Source: Polyodon spathula (taxonomy: Eukaryota > Chordata > Actinopteri > Acipenseriformes > Polyodontidae). From it: a stretch of DNA of 64,000 nucleotides. The position numbers were made by a program, and so were the translations under genes. The stretch lies in the NCBI RefSeq assembly GCF_017654505.1, contig NC_054545.1, positions 14,241,547-14,305,546 on the forward strand, given 5' to 3'. This document shows, piece after piece, positions 1 through 13,775 of this stretch. Within the stretch, counting starts at the first letter, position 1; every line of letters starts with the position of its first letter. Under the pieces are notes generated by a model that worked only from the letters and a program-made list of their open reading frames with translations, had not been told where the DNA came from and did no database searches.

Positions 1-1304
1 TCTCAGATAACCATAATCTACCCTTATGTGTGTACAGAGTGATTCCTAAGAAACACCACAGGTACACCGGAAAATCCAGGAGCACTGCCAAATGTGCAGA
101 CATCCCACCCTTTATGAACTCCAGTTAATCCTTTAGGCTAAAACCATGACATGTAGTAAACCCAGGGCTGTCATTGGCCGGTTGTGGCTGAGTGTGAACC
201 TGCTGTTGTATACATTATTACAAACATAGTAAGCTTTTTTCCCAACCTCTATTCTCATCTTTACAACATTAGAGTAGATGTTTAAATGAAAACACATTAT
301 ACAACACAACTTCCAGCTCCTTTTTAAAAACACATGTGTGCCTATTCCAGTAAGTGAACTATAACAGGTTTAAAAGCCTAGTTCTTATTTTGCCCCTTTA
401 TAAAATCAACCTGATAGTTTAATTATGTAATGGGTGACAGAATCAGATCTGGTTTAGGGGGGGAGTGTGCACCAAAACCTTGCATTATGACCCTTTACAT
501 GCATTGGATCCCTGTCCTTTTAAGGGATATTTTAAGATAATCGGTCAACTCCATTTTCTTCCACCACAAGCATGTTTATCTCTAGTCTTGTGTGGCGGTG
601 CTACACTTAGACAGGTCAAACTGTGGTAAATGAGTTGTAGTGACAAGTCACAGGGAAGCTTACATTGGGAAGCACTGTCTAATTCAATCACCTCTGATAA
701 TGCTTTTGATACCAGGAAACAAAGCAACGGATCATTGGTGAACTTGACAATCAAACTATCTGCCTCCAAATCCCAGACTCAATTGCTATAACTGTTCAGC
801 TGCTAGACATATATATAATATAATATATATTATATATATATAATATTATATATATATCCTCATATATATATTTATATATATATTATATATCACGGATATT
901 TTTTTTTTTTTTTGCAGTTTAATGGTAATATAGTGATACAAAATGTGCTGTGATACAAACCCAATTTCTTCCGCGTACAACCTACACACATACTGTAACT
1001 CTCAAAAGAGCAAGGCACTAATTAGTGGGTCTATCAGATGGAATGATAGATGCGTTAAAAAGATCTGTATCTTTGGGCCATAGGTAGAGCCCCGTGTGTT
1101 TGGCAAATACAAAATAGCGTGAAATAAAACAAAATATAATGTAAATATAAAACTGAAGTAAAATGAAGAATCTTTACAAAGCAAACATAGAATCACATTT
1201 TTAAATTGGGAGGTTTATACAAAAAATACTTGCAATTGTAGCTGTCAATGCGCAGCTCAGTGAAACAAACTCTTACAAACACTTGAGCAGATGTATAATT
1301 TGGA
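1..1304. other. Non-coding, no gene seen
   Basis: No open frame here looks like a conserved protein and no splice-bounded exon was recognised. About 811-895 is a dense run of TA steps with small internal palindromes. A T-run (about 900-914) follows directly. If the human gene order held, PLCB2 would lie on this side of ANKRD63, but no PLCB2 exon was recognised. Confidence 0.5.
811..895. repeat. AT-only imperfect (TA)n tract
   Basis: The tract is almost entirely alternating T and A, with interruptions that create several self-complementary blocks. It is typical of slippage-prone vertebrate microsatellites. Confidence 0.85.
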
Positions 1305-1328
1305 GTGAGTCGTTTGGGAATTAAAATT

Positions 1329-1511
1329 ATGATGGAAGACGAGACGTTTGTTTCTATAATGCCTAAACTGCGCATAACAATTAAACAATGCTGCAAAGAA
1401 TTTGAGCATGAGGGGATGCATGCAGCTGACATTGATAAAATAATGATGTGCAGATTTTGCAACTGTCAGCTGGAATGGCAATTAAAAGATGCAGTCGTTA
1501 AACATCATTAG
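1329..1511 (+). pseudogene. Possible BED/CGGBP1-like zinc-finger fragment (hAT-derived?)
   Basis: A 60-codon frame from the first ATG ends in a pattern Cys-x2-Cys, then an acidic/aromatic LEW stretch, then Lys-His-His just before the stop. This resembles the start of the BED or CGGBP1-type zinc finger of hAT transposases and genes derived from them, where a further SKKH-like motif would normally follow. Here the frame stops right after the first His pair, so the finger is incomplete. No TIRs or other transposase segments were recognised nearby. It is either a transposon relic or a chance frame. The resemblance is weak. Confidence 0.25.
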
Positions 1512-1618
1512 CTGTTTATTCCTTTTGGGGAAAATATGGCTTGTTTACTTGTATTTTGTATTAGTATGCTAATTATTTGTTTTATTTGAAGTGGTGCAAA
1601 CTTCGCACTGGAGCCCAA

Positions 1619-1742
1619 AGCTCCGTCCGCTTTGTGCTTTCACGTGATTTGATTGGCTCTTGTAATGCTAATCAGGGAATATGGACATTTGGGCATTACA
1701 AGAGCCAATAAAATCACGTGAAAGCACAAAGCGGGCGGAGCT
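1619..1742. mobile_element. Palindromic MITE-like element, 50-bp arms
   Basis: The left arm 1619-1668 and right arm 1693-1742 are inverted copies matching at about 48 of 50 positions, with a 24-bp spacer. Each arm holds a TCACGTGA E-box, an inverted CCAAT (ATTGG) and a GC-rich end (GTCCGC or GGGCGG). Such a long, nearly uneroded inverted repeat is typical of a foldback or MITE copy. No target-site duplication was identified with certainty. Confidence 0.75.
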
Positions 1743-1774
1743 CATTTGTATACAAACTCCAGATTTAGCTGGCC

Positions 1775-1910
1775 AGTTAAATATTTAGCGAAATGTTAAA
1801 TTTTGTTAAGAGATTTAAGATGTAGTTAAATATTTAGCGAAATGTGAAATCTTGATAAGAGATTTAAGATTTAGTTAAATATTTAGCTAAATGTGAAATC
1901 TAGACTAGAT
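1775..1910. repeat. 49-bp minisatellite, about 2.7 copies
   Basis: Units start at 1775, 1824 and 1873, each opening with AGTTAAATATTTAGC, giving an exact 49-bp period. The third unit degenerates after about 38 bases. Confidence 0.8.
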
Positions 1911-1928
1911 AACTAGATTTATAAATTT

Positions 1929-1969
1929 GTATTTTTTCACCACATTTATAAATGTGGTGAAAAAAATAC
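1929..1969. repeat. Near-perfect hairpin, about 20-bp arms
   Basis: The left half contains TTTTTTCACCACATTTA and the right half its inverse TAAATGTGGTGAAAAAA, differing by one base in the A/T run. It lies directly after the 49-bp minisatellite. Confidence 0.75.
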
Positions 1970-2581
1970 AAAATGTAATTTAAATCTGGGAAAAAATACA
2001 AAATTTAAGCTAAATCTGAAAAAAAAAAAGACATGGCACACGGCACCCCATAGTATACTGCTTCTGTGCAATGGGATTGAAATACAAATCCCATCTTTTA
2101 GTTTTTGATTTTTTATTAATGGGTACATCGCTGTATGTGCAATTATTTTGACAGCCCCACAATAGCCGGGCAGTGTAAATATATCTTTTATTTATTGTAA
2201 ATAGGCAGTTAATTAAGAAGAGTGGGTGACTGTACATTACCATTACTGCTGCTAATGAAAAACAATGATAACTAAATAATTTTTCTGTCAAAATGTAAAA
2301 AAAAAAGTGGAGAATGTTTAATAAAAAATATGTATGTAGTATGTGTACTATACTATTATTGATATACATCTATTTGAGTTGTTTTAACGTATCTTTGTAA
2401 TAAAACAAAATTTGTGAAAAATAAATAAATAAAAATGACAAAAAAAATAAATAAAAATAATTTCCCTCTCACCGTAGGGAATTTAAAGAATTTAGACACC
2501 AGCTGTGCAATAACCGTTACAATATCAAGTGGGTTCTCTTTATCGTTGATATGGCTAGGAGTTAAAACAAGGTAGCACTAA

Positions 2582-2597
2582 AATAATAATAATAATA

Positions 2598-2640
<43 letters not shown>
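2582..2640. repeat. (AAT)n microsatellite
   Basis: About 19 trinucleotide units with one missing base near 2600. Confidence 0.95.
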
Positions 2641-5600
2641 CACAGAATCCAGCTGTGTACCAAAGATTAGGACAGTAACTCAAACGGGAGGTTTCTTGTC
2701 CAAGACACTTAAAATGCCATATTATCTCTATATGGCAGCTGACGTGTTCGGTCTGAGGTCAACGTAAAGGCCATCAACACATTTAGCATGTAGGGTTTAA
2801 GTCACTACTTCAGTGGTGCCTGACATTGTGACACGAAGGGGGAAGCAGTTTTGCTAAATAACTTACACAAGAGATTTGGGGATTTTTGTTTATGCCACCC
2901 ATCTTAGGTCACATGTCAAAGGGTACCATAATATTTGGAAGGGTTTCCAGAAGTGTTTCCAGAACACTAAAAATATGAACTGGGATCCTAAATGGTTTAT
3001 CATATATAATATATTTATTATTCCAAGATATACAACAACATTTTATAGGGACTTAAAAAAATTCCTACCTCAGGGTTCCTGCTGACCTCTCTTAAGTACC
3101 ACTGCTCAGATATTGGATGGCATGTGTTATAAATGGAACTGTGTCTCAAATGTGAAGCAACAGAGAACCGATGTGCTTTGAATTAGGCAGTGGAGATTGA
3201 AACACGTTGGGTATCAAAGAACACAGTCCTGCTGTCAGCACAAGTATACACAATTACAGCTCACTTGTTTTTTTGCTTAGAGTTGGTAAAAATTTTTTAA
3301 AAAACTGTGTGTTATGAATACCAATAATCATGGTTTTGGAGGGGGCTGATTTGATGCAACCGTTGGGGGACAAAATTAAAAACTGCAGATGTTGTTTTCA
3401 TCATTCGTGGCATTTTCTGTGATTAAATCCCTTGATAGGAGATTTAATCTTACACTGCCCTAACGTTACTTAATCATTTTAGAAACCTCCACAGGGTATA
3501 TTGAGTGGGAGTGAGATTATTTATAGAACTGGTTTTGTGCTTGAGCATGTCTTTTTTCATTAGTGGAATCAATAGCCCATCAGCAGAAAAAAGAATGTTT
3601 ACCAGTTTGAGCAAGATTGTTTATACTGTAGTGGGAATTCAGTTGCAGGTTAATACCCTATTGCTGAGGGAAATTTCTATAGTAGCTGGAACCCAAGGGG
3701 TACAGAGGAATTCACTTCCATAATGAACATCCACCAAACAAATAATGCACACATTTACATCTTGCTTTGTGAGTATATTGTGACTGAAAGGCAACTGCCA
3801 TACCAATATAGACATCAACCCGTCCTCTGCCTAGTCTTACAACAGCAGATAATTTGTGTAACAATCCCACCTCTGTAATTCTGCAAAAGGCACTTAATCA
3901 CTGAACTCTTTCTCGCTCCAATTTTAAAGGATAACTCATAGATGATCAGACTAGGGTCTTCTCTAAAATGTTTGTTTATGTTGCATACAGTTTTTGCTGT
4001 TTATGTGAACTGCCAAACTATTGGGGATTTTTCTAAATTTAGTGGTTGATTTGATCATATTACACTTTTTTACACTGGCTTGAGTCACAGCTGGGTTTTT
4101 AGAGCATTTTATAGCACTTGGAAATCCTCTTAGCTTGCACCAACCACTAATTTCAGCTGCATTCTGGTATAACTATATTTGTTTTGACTATTGAACAAGG
4201 TATGTTGTATTAATTCTACACCACCAAAGACTACCTGGAATGTCTCAATAATATAATCTGAGACTACCAAACTCCTCAGTTCATTCTTTGCCATATATTA
4301 GCTTCATAAATCTTTATTTATTAGCTCAATCCTTTCAAAACCAACACGCTCTTCTCTCACTTATTTAGTAAATACTAAAGTGAAATTGTCTTATTTAGTA
4401 TGTATTCTACTAAGATGGTGCATAACAGACATTTATATAATGTGATATTTAGTGCACATTATATAGTTACTGTACATAGGAACTAAGATACTGTTATTTA
4501 GGGTTAGGCTTAATTAATACCATAAAATGCACAATATCACTTAATAATTAAATCTTTAAGTAGTGTTAGTAATAGCAACATCTACTGTTAATACCATGGC
4601 AATGAAACAACATTGCCTCTATTTTATACCTTACATAGTAATTAAGGGCATTTCACCTTAGTACCGATAGTACTAAGCAGGCTTGAGAATGGGGTGTTCA
4701 AAACAGCTGAACAAACAAGATGGTATTCCACCAGTGACCTCAGACAAGCATGCTTAATTCCATTATTCCAAAACCAAGTGAACGAAAAGCACTGTACTAA
4801 ACTAGACAGAGACCACGAGGAAATAAAATGAGAATACTATCATTTTCTTAAACAAGTGTATTTACCAAGTCTCATATACGGGACATTATTTGTTAACTAC
4901 GCAGTATTCAATTAAATTTAAATACACTGTACATGAGTTGACTATAATTTGTGTTGATTATCCTGGCTTTGTTGTTTTTTCTACAATACTCTGCCAAGAA
5001 TGAGTTTTTCAATGTCACAATTTTCAGACGATGCTGTCATTTCAGTAATTGGTTTATTAAAATGGAGAGTGTAAGCTATCCTGGGATGGCAGTTTTAATT
5101 AACTGGTGCAAAAGCCAACTGTGCTGTTGGTGAAAAAAAATAGAAACGAAGGCCTCTGCAGAGCTCATTAATGGATAGGATTTTGCATCTTTTGTTCAGG
5201 AAATGCAACATCATACATCATACAGAATGAGGACAAAAGAGACAAGAGGGGCAATTTTTTGCTATTTTTTAAATTAACCAATTTTCCAAAGCTTTCAAAT
5301 ATTCCTGCATTTAAGGAAATTTGCATTAAAAAGCAGGTCACTCTGTTACAGTATCTGTTAAGCAGGTTTGATCAGTTTCTAGACGTCACCATTACTTGGG
5401 ACACAGAGACCCTGGTAACCTAATTTTCTTCAGGTGTAAGAAGGAAATAAAATTGGGATCAACTAATGGCCATTACTTTGACTTGTTATCAAAAATATAT
5501 TCAAATGCAAAAGAAGCTGTGTTGAAGCAGTTGTTTCTCTGTGAAAGCTCTGTCTGTGAGGGTTAGCTGTTTTGATGGTGCAGTTATGGTCTGCAGAGCA

Positions 5601-5724
5601 GGGATGGATGTGTGCAATCCAGAGTCAGGATCTTTTAAAAGTAAAATTGGTAGATTTCTTTTAAGTTTTAACCATAACCATTGCCATTTACATTAAACTT
5701 GTTGGAACACTTTTTTTTGTTGCA

Positions 5725-5850
5725 GTCCTTGTGGAATCCCCAGTGAAGACTGTCAGCTTTGCACAGCCACGATGCCCTCGCTGTGAGCCTCACTGTGCAG
5801 CCGCTTCTTTACAAGCTGAGCCACGCAGCCACTCACTTCTTTCTAGGAAC
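5725..5850 (-). mobile_element. Possible tRNA-derived SINE (minus strand)
   Basis: Read on the minus strand, the segment opens with GGCTGCGTGGCTCAGCTTGT, which fits a pol III A box (TGGCTCAG), and it ends in an A-rich tail. A convincing B box was not found. The call is tentative. Confidence 0.3.
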
Positions 5851-6840
5851 AAAAGGCATCATCTTGTTTAATGAACACATGCATATTTTTCTGCACAAGG
5901 GTGCTGCAGGTTTATTTACATTGTTGTATTAATATATGATAATGATAATAATAATAAAAACAAAACATTGTAGTTCAAAGTCAGTGTTTTGATTTTTAAA
6001 GATTGTAAGCACGAAACACATTTATTTGTTAAACAAATATATGTTTGAGCAGGTAAGGGTACTCTCAGAAATCATATCTATAAATTCTAAAAAAAGTCTG
6101 TGTGCCCCCCACACAGATTCGGTTCGGTTCATAATTCAAAACCCAGATCAAAAATCAAACCCTCACACTTAGCTTGGATGCCAAATGTGTGGGATTGGCA
6201 GACAATTGTGGAAACCCATCCATCCTACCATCTTACTTACGATGAGATAAATCAGCGTTTCTGACAGTGCTGGTTTACATGTAGTGTAAGCCTTTGCAAA
6301 AATCCCATCCAGCTGTTTGACCATCATAAACTTTTTACATTTTAGATTTTATGGATAGCGAGAACAGGAGACGGTGGTGGCTATAACAGATTTGCTGTTG
6401 AAACATAGGCTTGAGCCGCCCCATTGTCTAGTAATGTCTCATACTCGAATGTTATAATCTTTAAACTCTGATGGCTTTTAAGCATTTTTAAATAGTTTCT
6501 TACATGTAAGTTCAAAACATACAACATAGCATAAAAGGTTAAAATGTTATTAGAAATGTTGTTTTTTTTTCTTTTTTAATCCACACAACATATATCCAAA
6601 AAGCTATCATCACTTCCATCTGGCTATCTGCTTCATTAAAAAAAACGTGCCAGAAAACCATTGTGGAAAGCAATTAAAATGGGATCCTGCAGTGTGGTCA
6701 CAATGACTGTTTTTTATTTCCATTTTGTACACTTAGTACCCAGGGAACCCAAGAATCCCACAGTTCCAGATAATAACACACGTCAATCTGCTTTATGTTA
6801 CAACTACCTTTTAAAAGGAGAAGGGACTTATTTAATGTAA

Positions 6841-9570
<2,730 letters not shown>

Positions 9571-9573
9571 ACC

Positions 9574-9587
9574 GTTTCCTTGGTAAC
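9574..9587 (+). promoter_or_regulatory. X-box-like RFX site upstream of ANKRD63
   Basis: GTTTCCTTGGTAAC matches the palindromic RFX X-box consensus GTTNCCATGGNAAC at all but one fixed position. It sits 23 bp before a TATA box and about 200 bp before the ANKRD63 start codon. RFX factors bind such sites in ciliary and neuronal genes. Function here is inferred from the motif and its position. Confidence 0.45.
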
Positions 9588-9609
9588 TCAGGCTGGATGA
9601 ATAAGAAGG

Positions 9610-9616
9610 TATAAAG
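9610..9616 (+). promoter_or_regulatory. TATA box of ANKRD63
   Basis: TATAAAG lies 165 bp upstream of the ATG. It predicts a transcription start around 9640 and a 5' leader of about 140 nt with no intron needed. Confidence 0.5.
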
Positions 9617-9780
9617 ACCAGGCACGTCTTAGCTTAGTTTCATTCATAGCTGCAAGACCCACTCAGGCACGAGGATAGAAAACACAAAGAGGCTGCTGAC
9701 TCAATCTTCACACAGAGACTAGATAGAAGCAACGTGAAGTGAAGTGTTTGCTCAGATACAGAAAAACGGAGAAGTCAATC

Positions 9781-11388
9781 ATGCTGAGACCTAAAGATCT
9801 CGGTCAAGATTCCGGGACCAAGACTTTCCTGGATGCCATGAACAGCGGCAAGGTCCACCTGGCACGTTTTGTCCTTGATGCTATGGATGGAAGGATTATC
9901 AACTCCAAGACAGAGAACAGCAAAACCCCACTAATGTTTGCCATTTCCCTGCCAGACCCAGGGTTGAGAATGAAATTCACAAGGCTGCTTCTGGAGAAGG
10001 GGGCTGATGTGAACTGCCAGGAGGATCAGGGAAGGACGGCACTAAGCCTGGCTTGCGAACTGGGGCACCTGGATGTGGTGAAGCTGTTGGTGCAGTTTAA
10101 TGCCGACCCTGAGATCCAAGACGCCTGGGGAAACAATGCCCTGATGTATGCAGCCTGCTCTGGACACAGCCAAGTTCTGGAATTTCTCATCAGAGCTTTC
10201 AAGAGGCTCGGACTAAAGCTGGACAGAACCAACCATGCTGGTCACTCAGCTATCCAAGTGGCCAATCTTTTTGGCCACAGCCAGTGTGTACAGGCATTAA
10301 ATATTCCAGGAAACAGGTGCCCAGGGTCAGAAGACCAGCTGTTGGACATGAAAACTAAAGAGCTGGGAGAACCACGGCACCCAACCCGGCTGCCGAAGCA
10401 AGTGCTTGAAAGGTTTACAAAACAGTTTCAGGATAAATGTGAAGACCGCCTCCCGACTCTGTTTCAAAAGCAACTGAGAGTGGGAGACGGCATCGGACTG
10501 AGGAAACGAGTTAAAGCTCAAAACCAGTCCCCAGATAGAAAATGTCAGCATCAACCTTTCATAAGTCATCTGAAACATGTGCTGCACTACAAGGACAGCC
10601 AAGACACAACATCTGGAATCTTGTTCACAGCAAAACAGGTGCAGAACTGTAGACTAAAGAACACAAGAGGAAGTAAAACACTGGAAAGCACCACAGAAAA
10701 CCCAAATGAAGAAGAGCACAAAGAGAGTACTGATCAACAAGGTGCCCTTGAGACTTTCAATTTTAGGGTTAAGTCAACCTCGTTTACAAACGACAAAGAT
10801 GGGTTATTTGATGTAAGTGATGCCTATTACAGAGCTAAGGGTGGGCCACAACAGCTGGAACAAGTAGTATTCTCAAAGAGGCATGACCAAGCAATTGCAT
10901 GCTCTTTGATCAATAACACACCCCTAAATCGTACAGTTTCTGAACATTCGCTTGAATACCACAATGACAGCCAAAGGGCAGTAGTCAATAGTCTAAACTC
11001 GTATGACAGTGAAGTCAGCGATATTAATGAAAGGTTAGCGCGCTCCGGTCAGTATCAAAAGAGGCTCAGTCTCCCCTTCTACGGGCGCCCTGATAAGCTT
11101 CTTGCGCAGAGAGAGGAGGTCTCGCAAGAGAATATCCTACCTCGTCCTGCGGGGATTTCTACGTTGGGGACCCGGTTACTTCGAAGGTTAACCGCACCTG
11201 AGTTTCTGAGACTGGTAAAAGAGTTTCCGTCTGACTCTGAGTCCGGGAGAGGGAAGATGTCTAGATCAGAGACGTATCCGCTTTCCAAAACTCACCAGAA
11301 AGTCAACAATCAGGCCAGCATTGATAGCATCAGCGGGGTTAAATGTGAGTTTGAAAACAACGGAGCCAACGTTGTCTATTATGTATAA
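9781..11388 (+). CDS. ANKRD63: Ankyrin repeat domain-containing protein 63
   Basis: This single-exon frame encodes 535 residues. The first ATG is at 9781; the frame extends upstream only through a GTG codon, so this start is preferred, and it has an A at -3. The N-terminus MLRPKDL followed by TFLDAM and VHLARFVLDAMD matches what I know of ANKRD63. Ankyrin repeats occupy about residues 14-180: TPLMFAISLPDP (49-60), GRTALSLACELGHLDVVKLL (84-103), GNNALMYAACSGH (117-129) and GHSAIQVANLFGH (154-166). The C-terminal two thirds is polar and looks disordered, apart from a conserved RRLTAPEFLRL block near residues 465-475, comparable to the RRRSTAPD block of the mammalian protein. The human protein is about 380 residues, so the tail here is longer. 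It ends VVYYV, which could be a class II PDZ ligand (speculative). It converges with PAK6. The biochemical role is unknown; ankyrin repeats imply protein binding. Confidence 0.93.
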   Translation: MLRPKDLGQDSGTKTFLDAMNSGKVHLARFVLDAMDGRIINSKTENSKTPLMFAISLPDPGLRMKFTRLLLEKGADVNCQEDQGRTALSLACELGHLDVVKLLVQFNADPEIQDAWGNNALMYAACSGHSQVLEFLIRAFKRLGLKLDRTNHAGHSAIQVANLFGHSQCVQALNIPGNRCPGSEDQLLDMKTKELGEPRHPTRLPKQVLERFTKQFQDKCEDRLPTLFQKQLRVGDGIGLRKRVKAQNQSPDRKCQHQPFISHLKHVLHYKDSQDTTSGILFTAKQVQNCRLKNTRGSKTLESTTENPNEEEHKESTDQQGALETFNFRVKSTSFTNDKDGLFDVSDAYYRAKGGPQQLEQVVFSKRHDQAIACSLINNTPLNRTVSEHSLEYHNDSQRAVVNSLNSYDSEVSDINERLARSGQYQKRLSLPFYGRPDKLLAQREEVSQENILPRPAGISTLGTRLLRRLTAPEFLRLVKEFPSDSESGRGKMSRSETYPLSKTHQKVNNQASIDSISGVKCEFENNGANVVYYV

Positions 11389-11678
11389 TAATATAAATAG
11401 TGTTATACACAACAGGATATGTTGAAAATTAATTTTACTGTTGCAAAATGCCTAGTATTTGAAGAAAGTCGGGGATGCCTTTTTGTAACTTCGATGTTGT
11501 ATGCAGGATACTCAAATGTAGATGGGAACTGTAATATGCCGCTATAGTACAGATTAAAAAGGGTTATATTGGAATGCAAAAATAAGTTTAGAGATGCAAT
11601 CTCCTTACTGTTTTGCATTAAAAAAAAACCAAACAAACTGAGATGTATCTACTAAAATCTAAGAATGAAGCGTTTTGA

Positions 11679-11684
11679 AATAAA
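11679..11684 (+). terminator. Candidate ANKRD63 polyadenylation signal
   Basis: AATAAA lies about 290 nt past the stop codon; an ATTAAA at 11553-11558 is an alternative. No cleavage site can be proven from sequence alone. Confidence 0.35.
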
Positions 11685-11689
11685 AATAT

Positions 11690-12439
11690 ACATTAGGCTG
11701 TATTTTAAACGTATTTGTACCAATACATTTTGCTGTAGCATTTTTGGGTTATGCAGATACGTTATGTGAATCGTGTACAGAGAATATTCATGCAAAAAAG
11801 GCATTTAATTGTAAAAAGTCAGCCGACCTGTATTTAAAATTAGGTCCATTCTAAAAATGTTACTTCACAACAAAACCGTCACAGCCAGTGACACGCTTCA
11901 CTTGTGTAATATGAGGTATACTTTTCACATTGATACAGTGTGTATCAAACACGTTTGTCTTACTTTGGTAAATGAAATGCTCTTGTACAGTCTTTTGTGT
12001 TTTGATAATGAAGGGTAACCTTTAGATTGTGTTTAGCCTTTAGATTTAAAAGCATACCAACAGCAAGAATATTGTTTTCTGTTGTCAATGTCCTGTATCT
12101 TTAAAATAATATGATAATAATAATTTAAAAAAAAAAGTTAAAAATTAAACATGTGAATGGCAGGTATTCAGAGTCTTTTCAATGTTGTCAATCCAATAAT
12201 AGGCTACAATATATGGCTTAACTGTATAACACATTCATTTTGCATGAATTTTGCATGCATCTTAAAATAATAGCCTGTAGAGTAATATTTGTACATGACC
12301 TAACCAATTATGTTATGCTACCTTTGGGGACACTATATTTGCAAAAAAACCAAAACAAACATATACATTATTATTATAAACCAATACCATCATATAACCT
12401 ACCAAATTGTAATTAAAATGTTTCTATTATGATTTTTAT

Positions 12440-12440
<1 letters not shown>
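11690..12440. other. Intergenic, nothing recognised
   Basis: AT-rich sequence after ANKRD63 with no coding or repeat structure that I recognise. Confidence 0.5.

Positions 12441-12442
<2 letters not shown>

Positions 12443-12520
<78 letters not shown>
12443..12520. repeat. (TA)n microsatellite, about 39 units
   Basis: An essentially uninterrupted TA tract that directly abuts the DIRS-like relic. Confidence 0.97.
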
Positions 12521-12522
<2 letters not shown>

Positions 12523-12529
12523 TGATCTT

Positions 12530-13775
12530 GGTTAATGCAGGCAGGTGCATCACACAGGGCAAGGCCATCCACACACAGGTGGAGGGCGGGCGCTATGCTT
12601 TAGTACGAGAGGTCCTGGGTTTGCCAGTGGTTGCTGCAGAGGTTGAACAATAGGACGTGGTGATGAGCAAGGAGGAACAGGATGCGCTCTCCCTAGCGGC
12701 TTCCTGGGATGAGGAGTCCTTCTGGGATGAGGAATCACCTTGGAGAATCCAGCGCCCTGGAAATCAGGTTGGGCACTAATGGAGAGAGCAGCCAACTTCC
12801 TCCAGGTACCCTGGAAGGTAAGTTCTGAGCTGTGGAGGTCTGTTTTCAGATAAGCGCAGACTTCGACCCCCCCTACCTGGATGGCATGTTGCGTTCTGTT
12901 ACTCTTCCCCAGCCATGAGCTTCAGAGCTACGCACAGTCTTGCGCACCTTATTGCAGATCTCAGGGTTCCAAGGTCAAGCCCTGGGCAGAAGCCTGGTGG
13001 TGGCACGCAGACAGCTTTGGCTGTCTCAGGCGCGGGTCCCTGATTCGGACAAGTCCGCATTACTAGATGCTCCTATCTCCCCTGGCCACACCTTTGGACC
13101 AGCGGTAGAGGAAATTGTAAAACATTCTCATAGAGAGCAAGAGGCGTCCTGGCAGGTGGCTGCGATGCTCCCCTCCCATGCCTCGGCACGGGGAAGGCGA
13201 TGGTGTCTGGCAGTTACCACGGTAACCTGGACTATCCCGATCCCTACGGCACCACGGGGCGACCTGAGGCACTGCCTCCAGGCCCCACGGCAGTGAACAC
13301 AAGGGGCCATCATCAAGGCTGGGAATACACTAGACATGGGGCCCCAGCGCACCAGCGCCCAGGGAGACAATTTCAAGGGAGCAGTTGCTCCTCAGACTCA
13401 TGGGTTCTCGGCACCATACACACTGCCTACGCACTGCAATTCTATTCGGGACCCTCCATTTTGAGGGGTCACATCCCCGAACAACCCTCTCCAGGTCTTG
13501 GCCCTCAAACAAGAGGTAGAAACACTACTTAAAAAACAAGCCATCCATCTCATAATACATGCCTCTCTAAGAGAGGGGTTCTACTCAAGGTATTTCTTGG
13601 TGTCAAAAAAGGACGGCCTTTGCCCCATCCTAGACCTGAGACACCTCAACAGGTTCTTGAGGTAGAGGATGTTCCAGATGGTCACGCATTGCCATAGTTT
13701 CCACTCAAGGTGCTCCCAGAGATGTTCTTCATCCTTTTGTCCCACATCAGCTAATGGATTCTTCAAGCAGTTGTT
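12530..13775 (+). mobile_element. Degenerate DIRS-like retrotransposon relic (gag and start of RT)
   Basis: This block is clearly GC-richer than its surroundings and codes in broken frames. A short frame at 12663-12779 has an acidic gag-like motif (ALSLAASWDEESFW). The frame at 12940-13296 contains RSLVVARRQLWLSQ, then DAPISPGHTFGPAVEEI and HREQEASWQVAAMLP, a pattern I associate with gag of DIRS-type tyrosine-recombinase elements. Around 13500-13650 the fragments VETLLKKQAI, FYSRYFLVSKKDG and LCPILDLRHLNRFLR fit the start of the reverse transcriptase. Frameshifts and stops (for example the TAG after NRFLR) show it is dead. The RT catalytic core, recombinase and termini are missing. A Gypsy-like origin is the main alternative. 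Confidence 0.6.

Larger units (their letters stand above)
1970..6840. other. Non-coding stretch, no gene seen
   Basis: No exon with conserved coding content was found. Contents are an (AAT)n tract near 2582-2640, T-runs, and a possible tRNA-like SINE on the minus strand around 5725-5850. Short frames here lack recognisable motifs or are explained by low-complexity sequence. Confidence 0.5.

Noticed and set aside
2010..2369. 119-residue minus-strand frame
   Set aside because: Composition is low-complexity (Phe, Leu, Tyr and Ile from A/T-rich DNA) and it overlaps repeat remnants; no family was recognised.
9739..9780. Upstream extension of ANKRD63
   Set aside because: The extension starts at GTG, not ATG, and the conserved family N-terminus begins at the ATG at 9781.
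10026..10602. Antisense frames inside ANKRD63
   Set aside because: They are shadows of the real + strand coding frame.
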